Origin: Stagnihabitans tardus
GTDB lineage: Bacteria > Pseudomonadota > Alphaproteobacteria > Rhodobacterales > Rhodobacteraceae
Length of the DNA stretch: 64,000 nt
Direction of reading: 5' to 3'
NCBI RefSeq assembly: GCF_009925085.1
Contig: NZ_JAABNR010000001.1
Coordinates: forward strand, 62,001-126,000
Below the pieces are notes generated by a model that was given only the letters and a program-made list of their open reading frames with translations, searched no databases and was not told the DNA's origin. Below, in pieces: positions 53,143-62,758 of this stretch. Made by a program: the position numbers and the translations under genes. The first letter of the stretch is position 1, and each line of letters opens with the position of its first letter.

Positions 53143-53910
53143 TCAGTGGCCCTGTTCGGTCAGGATCGCGATATCGGCGGGCGAGAGGCGCTCGGCCGCC
53201 ATGACCACGGTATGGATCGAAAAGACCACGGCCCCGGTCAGCGGCAGGCGCACCAGCGACTGCCGCTCTGACCGCATGAAAGGGCGCTCGCCGCTGCGGG
53301 GGCGGTAATCGGTCTGCGACTTGGGCTGATGCAGGGCCGGGTTGGCGTAAAGCAAAGCGTTCATCCGGTACAGGGGCTGCCCCGGGCGGATCATGTCGAA
53401 AAGCCGCTGCACCCGCCGCGCGAGGTCGCCCGCATAGCCCTTGACCGGCACATGGATCGTGGTCAGCGGATGGCCCAGCTTCTCGGCCAGGGTCCAGCTC
53501 GCCGGAAAGCACAGGATGGCGCCGGTCAGGACATGTTCCTCGCCCCGCGCCTCCATCAGGCAGAAGTCTTCCTGCAAGAGCCGCCCCAGGGTCAAAAGCG
53601 GCTGGCTGCGGTCGAGCTCCACCAGCACGCCATCGGGGCGGCGCATGGCCTGACCCTGCCGCGTGAAACCCGGGGGCAGATGGGCCAGGGCCGTGTCGTA
53701 AAGCTCTTCCGCCGCGGGCCGCGCCTCTTCGGTCAGGGCATGGACCGGCGCGGTGGCGATGAGCCTCTCGCGCTCGGCCATCTGGGCGGCATAGGCGTCA
53801 TCGACGCGCAGCCAGTCCGACATCTGCATGGGCACGATCCCCGGCAGGCGCCACAGCGCGGGCACGGTCCAGGGCAAGGGGTCGAGGCGGGTCTGAAGAA
53901 TGGGCTCCAT
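53143..53910 (-). CDS. DUF3445 protein, heme-dependent oxidative N-demethylase-like
   Basis: 255 residues with the DUF3445/HDOD pattern: WLRVDDAYAAQMAERERLIA, EDFCLMEARGEEHVLTGAILCFPASW, and PVKGYAGDLARRVQRLFD, then YRMNALLYANPALHQP. Characterised relatives use heme to remove methyl groups from dimethylamine-type substrates. That would fit a marine methylated-amine diet, but no partner subunits (dmm genes) are nearby. Family assignment good; activity inferred. Confidence 0.8.
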   Translation of the reverse strand: MEPILQTRLDPLPWTVPALWRLPGIVPMQMSDWLRVDDAYAAQMAERERLIATAPVHALTEEARPAAEELYDTALAHLPPGFTRQGQAMRRPDGVLVELDRSQPLLTLGRLLQEDFCLMEARGEEHVLTGAILCFPASWTLAEKLGHPLTTIHVPVKGYAGDLARRVQRLFDMIRPGQPLYRMNALLYANPALHQPKSQTDYRPRSGERPFMRSERQSLVRLPLTGAVVFSIHTVVMAAERLSPADIAILTEQGH

Positions 53911-53949
53911 CCCGCCTGAATGCCCGGTTCGGGCCGTAGGGAAAAGGGG

Positions 53950-55518
53950 TTACAGTATGAAATCCCCGCCATCCAGCAAGGGCACGCCGAGGTTCGAGGG
54001 ATTCTCGGTCAGTTGCACCCCGACAAGCCGGATCAATCCGCCGCCGAAATCGATCAGGTCGATGGTCACCGACTGGTCGGCCCAGCTTTCGGCGATGCGC
54101 CCGCTGAGCGCCACATAGCTGCCGATGCCGAAGACGGCGAGGTCCACCTTGTCCACCCCGTGCTGGAAATCGTTCACGACCTCGACCCCCGGGTCGCGGC
54201 GGAAGATGAAACGGTCGGCCCCCGCCCCCCCGGTCAGGACGTCGTTGCCAAGCCCACCCAGAAGCGTGTCGACCCCGTCGCCGCCCCCGATCTGGTCGTC
54301 GCCCGCCCCGCCCGACAAATAGTCGTTGCCGGTGCCGCCATCCATGCCATCATCCCCGGCATTGCCCTGCAGGAAATCATCGCCGTCCTGGCCCAGGACC
54401 GTGTCATCCCCGGCCCCGCCCTGGACGAAGTCCGTGCCCGCCTCGCCCCACAGCACATCCTGGCCCTCGGCCCCGATGAGCGTGTCGTTCCCCTCGCCCG
54501 CAAAGATCGTATCGGCGCCATTGCCGCCGTTGTTCTGGTCATTGCCCGCGCCCGAGGTGACGACATCCTCGCCATCCCCGGCCCGGATCGTGTCGTTGCC
54601 GCTGCCCGAGGTGACCTGGTCGTCGCCACCATTGCCGTCGATCCGGTTGCGGGCCCCGCCCGCATCGGTGATCGTGTCGTCTCCGGCGCCGCCGATCAGC
54701 GTGTCCCAGTCGTTTGCGCCCTGCAGCGTGTCGTCGCCCTCTCCGCCCCAGAGCTGGTTGCGCCCCCCGTCGCCCGACAGGAAGTCGTCGCCCGCCCCAC
54801 CGCGCAGGACATCGTTCTCGGTCCCGCCGCGCAGCGTGTCCGTCCCCGTGCCGCCGATCAGCGTATCGGCCCCGCCATCGCCCTCGACCAGGCCCTGAAG
54901 GCCGGCCGATCCGTCGAAGTGATCGGCCCCGCTGCCCAGCGAGATCCCGCCCAGGATCGTCCCGGCATTGACGACCGTGTCATCGGCCGCATTCAGCTGC
55001 ACCGTCCGCAACCCGCCATTGTCGCCCGAGATCAGGCCGGTGTTCTGCACCACGACCCTGGCCATGACCGAGACCGAGCCCAGGGTCAGCTCCCCGGTGA
55101 TCGTGCCGGAGTTCACGACCGAGATCGTCCCCTCTCCCGCCGCGAAGCCCGAAGTCGTCACCCCGCCCGAGATCGTGCCGCGATTGTCCAGCGTCAGCCG
55201 GGGACCCGCCGCGAAGATGCCCTCGGTCCCGCCGAAGATCGTGCCCAGATTGGTGATCCGTCCCAGGCCCGAGGTCAGGATGCCGTAAAACCCGGCCGAG
55301 ATCGCGCCGCTCGCCTCCACCAGGATCGAGCCGCCGTTGTGCCCGACCCCGGTCGATCCGCCGATGACATGGCCCGCGATGTCAAGAATGCCATCGTTCA
55401 TCGAAACCGGGATGTCGAGCTCGCTGGACAGGATGCCCTGGACGGAAATGAAGCCCAGCTCGCCCGCATTGAGCGTCCGCACCGTGGTATTGGCGTTTGT
55501 GATCACGAAGCTTGTCAT
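53950..55518 (-). CDS. RTX calcium-binding protein 4 with beta-solenoid repeats
   Basis: 522 residues, no signal peptide. Residues 60-200 carry N-x-G-x-I solenoid units (NLGTIFGG, NRGTISGG, NSGTITGE, NTGLISG, NAGTILGG). Residues 210-455 hold one of the longest RTX arrays in the window (GGTGTDTLRGGTENDVLRGG and many more). C-terminal region resembles the other three proteins and ends GGDFIL. Same domain order as RTX 2 (33970-35673). Function unknown. Confidence 0.87.
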   Translation of the reverse strand: MTSFVITNANTTVRTLNAGELGFISVQGILSSELDIPVSMNDGILDIAGHVIGGSTGVGHNGGSILVEASGAISAGFYGILTSGLGRITNLGTIFGGTEGIFAAGPRLTLDNRGTISGGVTTSGFAAGEGTISVVNSGTITGELTLGSVSVMARVVVQNTGLISGDNGGLRTVQLNAADDTVVNAGTILGGISLGSGADHFDGSAGLQGLVEGDGGADTLIGGTGTDTLRGGTENDVLRGGAGDDFLSGDGGRNQLWGGEGDDTLQGANDWDTLIGGAGDDTITDAGGARNRIDGNGGDDQVTSGSGNDTIRAGDGEDVVTSGAGNDQNNGGNGADTIFAGEGNDTLIGAEGQDVLWGEAGTDFVQGGAGDDTVLGQDGDDFLQGNAGDDGMDGGTGNDYLSGGAGDDQIGGGDGVDTLLGGLGNDVLTGGAGADRFIFRRDPGVEVVNDFQHGVDKVDLAVFGIGSYVALSGRIAESWADQSVTIDLIDFGGGLIRLVGVQLTENPSNLGVPLLDGGDFIL

Positions 55519-55715
55519 GGCTTGACCCTCGAATGGCGGCCGCCCCCTCGCGGCGCAATGAAATGGAACCGACCCGTCGCCGGGCCGTGGAATGGCAAAA
55601 GGTCTAGTCCAGCGCGGCGCGGTCCGTCAAGAAACATGACGATTGCGACAGGAACCGTCGCGGATCGTCGCGACGCCCCGCCTCGCCGCTTCAGACTGGC
55701 CGCAGGAGGAGCCCC

Positions 55716-57047
55716 ATGACCCAGACCTTCCCGCGCAAGATCGACCCGACCCGGGGCGACAGGCTCGCCGATGGCAGCCCCAATGACAACGACCGCATCG
55801 AGATCGGCCCGACGCAACTGGCCTTTGCCGAATGGGAGGCGGCGGGGGTCCGGCCTCCGAACCTGGAGAAGATGCGCCATGACCGCTGGGCGGCCCTGGT
55901 CAAGGGCATCCAGGCGCGGGACTATGCCGGGCTCTTGATGTTCGACCCGATGAACATCCGCTATGCCACCGACACGACCAACATGCAGCTCTGGAACGCG
56001 CATAACCCCTTCCGCGCCTGCCTGATCTGCGCCGATGGCCATATGGTGATGTGGGAATACAAGAACTCGCCCTTCCTCGTGACCTTCAACCCCCTGGTGA
56101 AAGAGCTGCGCACGGGGGCGAGTTTCTTCTATTCGGTGACAGGGGATACCTCGCCCGGGGATGCCAAAAACTTCGCCGCCCAGGTCGACGAGGTGATCCG
56201 CGCCCATGCCGGGTCAAACCGCCGCCTGGCCGTCGACAAGATCATGATCCACGGGCTCCGCGCGCTCGACCGTGCGGGCTTCGAGGTCATGGAGGGCGAA
56301 GAGCTGACTGAGCGTGTCCGCGCCATCAAGGGCCCCGAGGACATCGCCGCGATGCGCTGCGCCATGGTCTCCTGCAACCAGGCCATCACCGAGATGGAGG
56401 CTTTCACCCGCTCCGAAGTCCCCAAGGGCGGCGTCTCCGAGGATGCGATCTGGGCCGAACTGCACCGTGGCAATATCCGCCGGGGGGGCGAGTGGATCGA
56501 GACGCGACTCCTGGCCTCCGGCCCAAGGACCAACCCCTGGTTCCAGGAATGCGGCCCCCGGATCGTGGGCAACAACGAGATCGTGGCCTTCGATACCGAC
56601 CTCATCGGCGTCTATGGCATCTGCATCGACATCTCCCGCACCTGGTGGGTGGGCGACCGCGCGCCAAGGCCCGACATGATCTCGGCCTATGCCCATGGTC
56701 TGGACCATATTGCCCAGAACATGGCCATGCTGAAACCCGGCGCCCGCATCCGCGACCTTGTCCACCAGGGCCACCAGCTGGCGCCGAACTATTGGGCGCA
56801 GAAGTATTCCTGCAAGATGCATGGGGTCGGGCTTTGCGACGAATGGCCTTATGTGCCCTATCCGGACTCTTGGGTGGAGGGCAGTTTCGACCATGTGATC
56901 GAACCCGGCATGGTGCTCTGCGTCGAGGCGCTGGTCTCGCCCGAGGGTGGGGATTTCTCGATCAAGCTGGAAGAACAGGTGCTGATCACCGAAACCGGGG
57001 TCGAGAACCTGACGACCTATCCGATGGATCCCCGCCTGATGGGGTGA
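55716..57047 (+). CDS. dddP: DMSP lyase DddP (M24 peptidase fold)
   Basis: 443 residues closely matching the DddP branch of the M24 family: RKIDPTRGDRLADG, SPNDNDRIEIGPTQLAF, YATDTTNMQLWNAHNPFRA, ETRLLASGPRTNPWFQECGP. Metal and catalytic residues all kept: D293, D295, D305, H369, D375, E404 and E419, each exactly two below the Ruegeria DddP numbering. Cleaves dimethylsulfoniopropionate to dimethyl sulfide and acrylate. Monocistronic, divergent from RTX 4, with a repeat pair after the stop. Confidence 0.95.
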   Translation: MTQTFPRKIDPTRGDRLADGSPNDNDRIEIGPTQLAFAEWEAAGVRPPNLEKMRHDRWAALVKGIQARDYAGLLMFDPMNIRYATDTTNMQLWNAHNPFRACLICADGHMVMWEYKNSPFLVTFNPLVKELRTGASFFYSVTGDTSPGDAKNFAAQVDEVIRAHAGSNRRLAVDKIMIHGLRALDRAGFEVMEGEELTERVRAIKGPEDIAAMRCAMVSCNQAITEMEAFTRSEVPKGGVSEDAIWAELHRGNIRRGGEWIETRLLASGPRTNPWFQECGPRIVGNNEIVAFDTDLIGVYGICIDISRTWWVGDRAPRPDMISAYAHGLDHIAQNMAMLKPGARIRDLVHQGHQLAPNYWAQKYSCKMHGVGLCDEWPYVPYPDSWVEGSFDHVIEPGMVLCVEALVSPEGGDFSIKLEEQVLITETGVENLTTYPMDPRLMG

Positions 57048-57064
57048 CGCCCCGGAACAGCCGC

Positions 57065-57216
57065 AGGGGGGCTGTCTGCCCCCCGCTTCGCCCCCCCGAG
57101 GATATTTGTGCCAAATTGAAAGACACGAAGCCCTTTGCTCTTTCAACTTGGCGCAAATACTCCCGCCGGAGGCATCCCCGAGCCGGTTGGCGCGACGCGC
57201 CAGAGGCGAGATGAAA
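57065..57216. repeat. Intergenic repeats, copies 11 and 12, plus second-type block
   Basis: G6..C5 hairpin, C7 tract and core 57100-57122, then inverted core 57139-57162, then CGCCGGAGGCA and GAGCCGGTTGG..CCAGAGGCGAGATGAAA (57176-57216). Same order as 632-803. Fills the dddP-purB gap. Confidence 0.8.
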
Positions 57217-57295
57217 ACCTTGCGCCGCAGGCGCTCCGCTGGACTCCGCTGGCCTCGCGCGCTAAGGGGCGGCATCGCAATTGGAGGCCTTACGC

Positions 57296-58597
57296 ATGAT
57301 CCCGCGCTATTCCCGTCCCGAGATGGTCTCAATCTGGTCCCCCGAGACCCGCTTCAAGATCTGGTTCGAGATCGAGGCCCATGCCTGCGACGCCCAAGCC
57401 GCCATCGGCGTGATCCCCAAGGCCAATGCCGAGGCCGTCTGGAAGGCCAAGGACGCCACTTTCAACGTCGCCCGCATCGACGAGATCGAGGCCGTCACCA
57501 AGCATGACGTCATCGCCTTCCTGACCCACCTGGCCGAGATCATCGGGAATGACGAGGCGCGCTTCGTCCACCAGGGCATGACCTCTTCGGATGTGCTGGA
57601 CACGACCTTCAATATCCAATTGTGCCGCGCCTCGGACCTGCTTCTGGTCGCCATGGACCGGGTCCTGGCAGCCCTCAAGACCCGCGCTTTCGAGCACAAG
57701 GACACCATCCGCATCGGGCGCAGCCATGGCATCCATGCCGAGCCCACCACCATGGGCCTGACCTTCGCCCGCTTTTACGCCGAGATGGCACGCGGCCGCG
57801 CACGCCTGGTCGCCGCGCGGGCCGAGATCGCCACGGGGGCGATTTCTGGCGCCGTCGGGACATTCGCCAATATCGACCCCTCGGTCGAGGAACATGTCTG
57901 CAAGATGCTGGGCCTGGCGCCGGAACCCATCTCCACCCAGGTCATCCCCCGCGACCGTCATGCCATGTTCTTTGCCACGCTCGGCGTGATCGCCTCCTCG
58001 ATCGAGAATATCGCCACCGAAATCCGCCACATGCAGCGCACCGAGGTGCTGGAGGCCGAAGAGTTCTTCTCGCCCGGCCAAAAGGGCTCCTCGGCCATGC
58101 CGCACAAGCGCAACCCGGTCCTGACCGAGAACCTGACGGGGCTTGCGCGGTTGGTGCGCAGTGCGGTCACGCCCGCCCTCGAGAACGTGGCTTTGTGGCA
58201 CGAGCGCGACATCAGCCATTCCTCGGTCGAGCGCGCCATCGGGCCGGACACCACGATCACGCTGGATTTCGCCCTGCACCGCCTGGCGGGCGTCGTCGAA
58301 AAGCTGGTGGTCTATCCCGAGAATATGCTCCGCAACATGAACAAGTTCAAAGGCCTGGTCATGTCGCAGCGCGTGCTTCTGGCCCTGACCCAGGCAGGCG
58401 TGAGCCGCGAGGACAGCTACCGCCTCGTGCAAAGGAACGCGATGAAGGTCTGGGAAAAGGGCGCCGATTTCAAGACCGAGCTCCTGGCCGATCCGGAAGT
58501 CACCGCCGCGCTGTCTCCGGCCGAGATCGAGGAGAAGTTCGACTTGGGCTATCACACCAAGCATGTCGACACGATCTTTGCCCGCGTCTTCGGCTGA
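57296..58597 (+). CDS. purB: Adenylosuccinate lyase
   Basis: 433 residues. Signature [10 protein letters not shown] (about residue 265-274) with catalytic Ser loop, and [12 protein letters not shown]. Removes fumarate in two purine steps (SAICAR and adenylosuccinate). ATG 57296 preceded by TTGGAGG. A hairpin with T run follows the stop. Confidence 0.97.
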   Translation: MIPRYSRPEMVSIWSPETRFKIWFEIEAHACDAQAAIGVIPKANAEAVWKAKDATFNVARIDEIEAVTKHDVIAFLTHLAEIIGNDEARFVHQGMTSSDVLDTTFNIQLCRASDLLLVAMDRVLAALKTRAFEHKDTIRIGRSHGIHAEPTTMGLTFARFYAEMARGRARLVAARAEIATGAISGAVGTFANIDPSVEEHVCKMLGLAPEPISTQVIPRDRHAMFFATLGVIASSIENIATEIRHMQRTEVLEAEEFFSPGQKGSSAMPHKRNPVLTENLTGLARLVRSAVTPALENVALWHERDISHSSVERAIGPDTTITLDFALHRLAGVVEKLVVYPENMLRNMNKFKGLVMSQRVLLALTQAGVSREDSYRLVQRNAMKVWEKGADFKTELLADPEVTAALSPAEIEEKFDLGYHTKHVDTIFARVFG

Positions 58598-58617
58598 AGC
58601 GCCCGGGATGGAGCCCA

Positions 58618-58644
58618 GGGGGCCAGGCGCGCCTGACCCCTTTT
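58618..58644 (+). terminator. Terminator of purB
   Basis: GGGGGCCAGGCGCGCCTGACCCC with TTTT. Confidence 0.7.
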
Positions 58645-58736
58645 GCATTTTGCCCCGGCCTTTGAAAACAATCCGTCTAAACCTCACCTTAACCGGGAAG
58701 CGCCATCCTGACCCGGTCTGAAGAATCGGAGGTTTC

Positions 58737-59816
58737 ATGGCGTTCAATCCTGCGATGCTGGCATCCCTGACCAATACCGAGGGCTTTGGCGCCCCGGCCC
58801 TGCTTCCGGCTTCACGCCCGAAGATCCACCCCAAGGAAAAGGCCGCGATCATCGTGCGGCTCATGCTGTCCGAAGGCGCGCCGCTCAAGGTGACCTCGCT
58901 CCCCGAGGATATGCAGACCGAATTGACCCAGCAATTGGGCAAGATGCGCCGCGTGAGCCGCGAGACGCTGAAGGCCGTGGTCGAGGAATTCCTGGGCGAG
59001 CTGGAACAGGTCGGGCTGTCGTTTCCCGGCGGCCTCGAGGGTGCGCTCTCGATGATGGATGGCCATATGTCGGCCAATGCGGCCTCGCGGCTGCGCAGGC
59101 TTTCGGGCGGCAATGCCTCGGTCGACCCCTGGGAGCGGATCAACGCCATGTCGCTGGAGCGCATCGTTCCGGTGCTGGAGGAGGAAAGCATCGAGGTCTG
59201 CGCCGTGGTCCTCTCCAAGCTTCCCGTCCCCCGCGCGGCAGAGCTTTTGGCCAAGCTGCCCGGGGAACGGGCGCGGGCCGTGGCCTATGCGGTCTCCCTG
59301 ACCGGCAATGTCGATCCCGACACGGTCCACCGCATCGGCCTCTCGCTGGCCACGCAGTTGGATAGTCAGCCCTTGAAGGCCTTTGACGCCGGTCCCGGGG
59401 AGAGGGTGGGGGCGATCCTGAACGTCGCCGCCGCCTCGACCCGGGACGAGGTGTTGCGCGGCCTGCTGGAGCAGGACAAGGACTTCGCCGAGGTGGTGAA
59501 GAAGAACATCTTCACCTTCGAACATATCAAGGCGCGGCTCGGGCCGCGGGATGTGCCCAAGGTCATCCGCCTGGTGGATCAGAACCTGATCGTCACGGCC
59601 CTGGCCTATGCCATGGGGGTCCCCGACCTGGTGCCTTCCGCAGAACACATCCTGTCCAACCTGTCGCAGCGTCTGACCCAGACCTTGAAAGAGGAAATGG
59701 CGGGGCGCGGCAAGATCAAGGAAAAGGATGCCGAGGAGGCGATGGGGGCCATCGTCATGGCGATCCGCCAGCTGGAAGGCTCGGGCGAGGTCGTGCTGGT
59801 GGAACCCGAGCAATGA
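58737..59816 (+). CDS. fliG: Flagellar motor switch protein FliG homologue, unlinked
   Basis: 359 residues, normal FliG length. Middle/C-terminal order fits FliG: VEEFLGELEQ, LERIVPVLEEESIEVCAVVLSKLP, RGLLEQDKDFAEVVKKNIFTFEHI, then NLSQRLTQTLKEEMAGRG and AIRQLEGSGEVVLV. The torque-helix segment (VPKVIRLVDQNLIVTAL) lacks several charges of E. coli FliG. No other flagellar gene is in the window. Upstream, TAAA-CCTCACC-TTAAC (58678-58692) is a near match to a CtrA site, which would suit cell-cycle control of motility genes. GGAGG precedes the ATG. Confidence 0.8.
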   Translation: MAFNPAMLASLTNTEGFGAPALLPASRPKIHPKEKAAIIVRLMLSEGAPLKVTSLPEDMQTELTQQLGKMRRVSRETLKAVVEEFLGELEQVGLSFPGGLEGALSMMDGHMSANAASRLRRLSGGNASVDPWERINAMSLERIVPVLEEESIEVCAVVLSKLPVPRAAELLAKLPGERARAVAYAVSLTGNVDPDTVHRIGLSLATQLDSQPLKAFDAGPGERVGAILNVAAASTRDEVLRGLLEQDKDFAEVVKKNIFTFEHIKARLGPRDVPKVIRLVDQNLIVTALAYAMGVPDLVPSAEHILSNLSQRLTQTLKEEMAGRGKIKEKDAEEAMGAIVMAIRQLEGSGEVVLVEPEQ

Positions 59817-61226
59817 GTGGCGCGCAGCCGAAGCAGCGGCAAGGCCGCAGCATCGGCTGCACGCGGGAAGCGGGAGGGGCCAGCCCCTCCCGCACCCACC
59901 CCGCCGGAGGACCCTGGCCGGGCCCTCCGGACCTCCCGCGACATGTGGGGGGCGACGGAGGCCCGGCGGGCGTCGCCTGAGCCGGGTATGGTCCCTGGCG
60001 GAAGCGGAGGGGCACCGAAGCTGCGGCCTTGGGTTGACCAAGGCTGAAGGCAGGCCCCCGGCGCAAGCAGAACAACAGACCTGCTGCGTCTTTGGCGCTT
60101 GCATTGCAGCAGGTGGGAAGGGCCGCCGTCCTTTCGCTTAGGTGACGAGGCGTCAAGCTGCGCCTCAGGCACAAGGGCCTGTTGCGCGGCGGCAGAATGG
60201 CGGTCTTGGGCTTGAACCCGACGGCTGCGGAGTTGGAGGCTGCACCCATCGGCGCGGGAAGGGCGGGCTTTCATGGGTCGGCTTGTGGGACGAAGGGGAC
60301 CGGCCTGGCCCGCCAGGCTACAAGGAAAAGGGACCGCCTGCCCGCCTCTTGGACCTGGGTTTCTCGCGCTGCGCGGCGGGCAGGGAAAGGCGAGCCTCGG
60401 ATGCCGATGAAGAGGCAAACATGCGCCATGGCGGCCTCCTGGATCCGGAAAGTTTCCTTGGCCATCGGGGTTTTCCGCAGCGCCCGGGGGGAAGCAAGGC
60501 CTGGGTGCCAAGAGCAATGGTCCCGCGATCGGCGGTCCGGACGGCGGACCTCGGGGATCGAGGGGGTGGGCCTTGGCCCTATGTCCAAACGGGCAGAAGG
60601 GCGGGAAAGGGTCCGCGTCTTGACAGGGCGTTGCTTGTGGCCAGGCATGGGCCCCCTGAGGCATTCCCTCTCGGCGGGACCGCCATGTTTCGCGACCAAG
60701 GCGGCTCCCCCGCGCGGGAAAGAGACACGGGTGCAGCTTTCGGCCCCGGGGTCGACCCGGACAGAAGGATCCAGGGCTCGCCCCCGGTGCAGCCCGTCAG
60801 GGTCGGCGGACAAGGCCCTTGGGCAAGGGGACCCAAGGCCCGTGAACGCTCCCGGTCCGTAACGGAGCACTCAGGGTCTGCGGCATGCGGCCCTGTGACC
60901 GGCGCGGCCGCAAATGGGGGATGGGAGACGCAATCCGGTCGGGAAGCTCCGTGACGGCAAGTCATCCACCTGCGGGAAGTGACCCGTGCAGGCAAAAGAG
61001 GTTCGCCTGCCGCCTGTTTGCCGGTGAAGCGACCACCTGAGCAGGCCGCTTCCTTGGAGCGACCGTCCCGAGGCCGAAAGTCCGCGTCGAGACCGCCTTG
61101 CTCTCCTGCCCATCGGGGGGGAACTCTCCCCACTGCGCCATTCACGCAAAGCAGCAGAGAGGAAACGCTTTGCCCCGGCATACCGCAAGGCCGATTTCCC
61201 AGGCCCAGGGACAGGGCCGCATCCTC
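59817..61226. other. 1.4-kb region with no recognisable gene
   Basis: After fliG a double hairpin (GCGGGAGGGGC..GCCCCTCCCGC, and CCGGAGGACC..GGGCCCTCCGG, 59869-59931) resembles the hairpin half of the intergenic repeats. The rest (to 61226) has several open frames on both strands, but all are compositional by-products: no conserved motifs, no ribosome sites and Gly/Arg/Pro-rich translations. No tRNA, RNase P, tmRNA or SRP pattern was found. Possibly a decayed gene or an untranslated RNA locus. Confidence 0.5.
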
Positions 61227-61811
61227 TCAGGCGTCCAGCTCGGTATCCCAGTAGAGATAATCCATCCAGCTCTCGTGCAGGTGGCCCGGCGGGAAACGGC
61301 GGCCATGGGCCTGCATTTCCTCGGGCGTGGGCGCACGGGCCGGGCGGCGCAGATGCAGGCCCGATTGCTTCAAGGTCTTGTTGCCCTTGTGCAGGTTGCA
61401 AGGGCTGCAAGCGGCCACGACATTCTCCCAGGAGGTGATCCCCCCGCGCGAGCGCGGGATCACATGGTCGAAGGTCAGATCGCCCCGCGAGCCGCAGTAT
61501 TGGCAGCAGAATTCGTCCCTCAGGAAAAGATTGAAGCGCGTGAAGGCCACGCGCTTCTGGGGTTGGACGAATTCTTTCAGCACCACGACCGAGGGCAAGC
61601 GGAACTCGGTCCTTTGGCTTCGCACCGTCGTGTCATATTCGGTCAGGATCGTGACGCGGTCGAGCACGGCGGCCTTGATCGCCTCTTGCCAGGGCCAGAG
61701 CGAGAGCGGGTAGTAGGAAAGCGGCCTGAAATCGGCGTTCAACACCAGCGCGGGGCAGTGTTTCAACGTCGCAGGGTCGCGCACGAAAGAAGTTCGAAAA
61801 TCACCGTCCAA
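61227..61811 (-). CDS. HNH endonuclease
   Basis: About 194 residues from a TTG start (homologues begin near DGDFRTSFVRDPATLKHCPALV); the frame continues to an ATG at 61970. HNH core: CQYCG, LTFDHVIPRSRGG, NVVAACSPCNLHKGN, with two Cys pairs for zinc. This class is widely conserved and chromosomal in alphaproteobacteria, so it is not by itself a sign of a mobile element. The target is unknown. Confidence 0.85.
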   Translation of the reverse strand: MDGDFRTSFVRDPATLKHCPALVLNADFRPLSYYPLSLWPWQEAIKAAVLDRVTILTEYDTTVRSQRTEFRLPSVVVLKEFVQPQKRVAFTRFNLFLRDEFCCQYCGSRGDLTFDHVIPRSRGGITSWENVVAACSPCNLHKGNKTLKQSGLHLRRPARAPTPEEMQAHGRRFPPGHLHESWMDYLYWDTELDA

Positions 61812-62068
61812 AGCCGAGACCTTCCCTTCGGGTCCGCGCTTCAGGCACAAAATGCGCCGTTCTGCGCATGGAATCACTATATCTGGCGTTTCCTCAGTGG
61901 CAAGCCCCCCGCATCTGCGCCCTGCCCGGTTTTTGACAAGCTTGCGTGACGGGGCCATGACAAAGGCCACCCCGCGCGGGGCTTTGCCGGAAAATCCGGC
62001 ATTGGACGCCGGGGACTTGGCAGAAAGCCAAGGCGCCGCTATCAGGCGAGGAAAATGAGAGGGACAAG

Positions 62069-62512
62069 ATGCTCGACCGCCGCCTGATGATCCTTGGCCT
62101 TGCGGCGCTCGCCGCCTGCGGCCGCCGCCGTGAACCCGAGGCGCGCTATGCCGGACGCACGCCCGCCATGGACCGGCTGGTGGCGAAATATGCGCGCCTC
62201 TACGACATGCCCGAGAGCCTGATCCACCGCGTCATCCAGCGCGAAAGCGGCTATAACCCCGGCGCCCGCAACGGCCCCTATTACGGGCTGATGCAGATCC
62301 TGCCGCAGACCGCCCGCACCATGGGCTTTCGCGGCGAGCCCGAGGACCTGCTCGATGCCGAAACCAACCTGAAATATGCGGGCAAATACCTGCGCGGCGC
62401 CTGGCTCGTCTCGCGCCGGAACCAGGATCGCGCGGTGTCCTGGTATTCCAAGGGCTATTACTATGAGGCCAAGCGGATGGGGCTTTTGGAAGAGACCGGG
62501 CTGCGTGGCTGA
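62069..62512 (+). CDS. Lytic transglycosylase lipoprotein (SLT domain)
   Basis: 147 residues. Lipobox LAALAAC (C17), then an SLT domain with catalytic Glu E59 in IQRESGYNP and the GLMQILPQTARTMGF motif. Outer-membrane or periplasmic murein-cleaving enzyme. Ribosome site GAGGGA upstream. Short version without extra domains. Confidence 0.92.
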   Translation: MLDRRLMILGLAALAACGRRREPEARYAGRTPAMDRLVAKYARLYDMPESLIHRVIQRESGYNPGARNGPYYGLMQILPQTARTMGFRGEPEDLLDAETNLKYAGKYLRGAWLVSRRNQDRAVSWYSKGYYYEAKRMGLLEETGLRG

Positions 62513-62544
62513 GGGATTGCGCCGCCTGGACGGCGTCGCCCAAC

Positions 62545-62757
62545 CGGGGGGCTGCCGCCCCCCGGACCCCCTGCCTGGAGGGACCCACGGGGCCCCTCCA
62601 GACCTCCCCCGGGATATTTGTGCAAGTATGAAAGACGAAGGGCGCCCTGATCGAGGCGCCCTTTGCGTTTCATCTTTTCATAAATATCCACGGGGGTTCC
62701 AAGGGGGAGCGTGCTACCCCTTGGCGCAGGGGTTCGGGGGGCGCGCAGCCCCCCGAC
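62545..62757. repeat. Intergenic repeats, copies 13 and 14, inverted pair
   Basis: G6..C6 hairpin, GGAGGGACC..GGGCCCCTCC hairpin, core 62612-62634, a terminator hairpin AAGGGCGCC..GGCGCCCTT (62638-62663), inverted core 62667-62689, CACGGGGG, AAGGGGGAGC..CCCCTT hairpin and G6..C6 hairpin. The most complete palindromic unit of the family, between SLT and pgm stops (convergent). Confidence 0.85.
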
Positions 62758-62758
62758 C

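Noticed and set aside
60142-60954. Frames of 270 and 226 residues in the 59.8-61.2 kb gap
   Set aside because: No ribosome site or recognisable fold; all three frames are similarly open and rich in Gly, Arg and Pro.
61227-61811. HNH endonuclease as part of a phage, GTA or intron
   Set aside because: It belongs to a widespread chromosomal class and has no neighbouring mobile-element genes.
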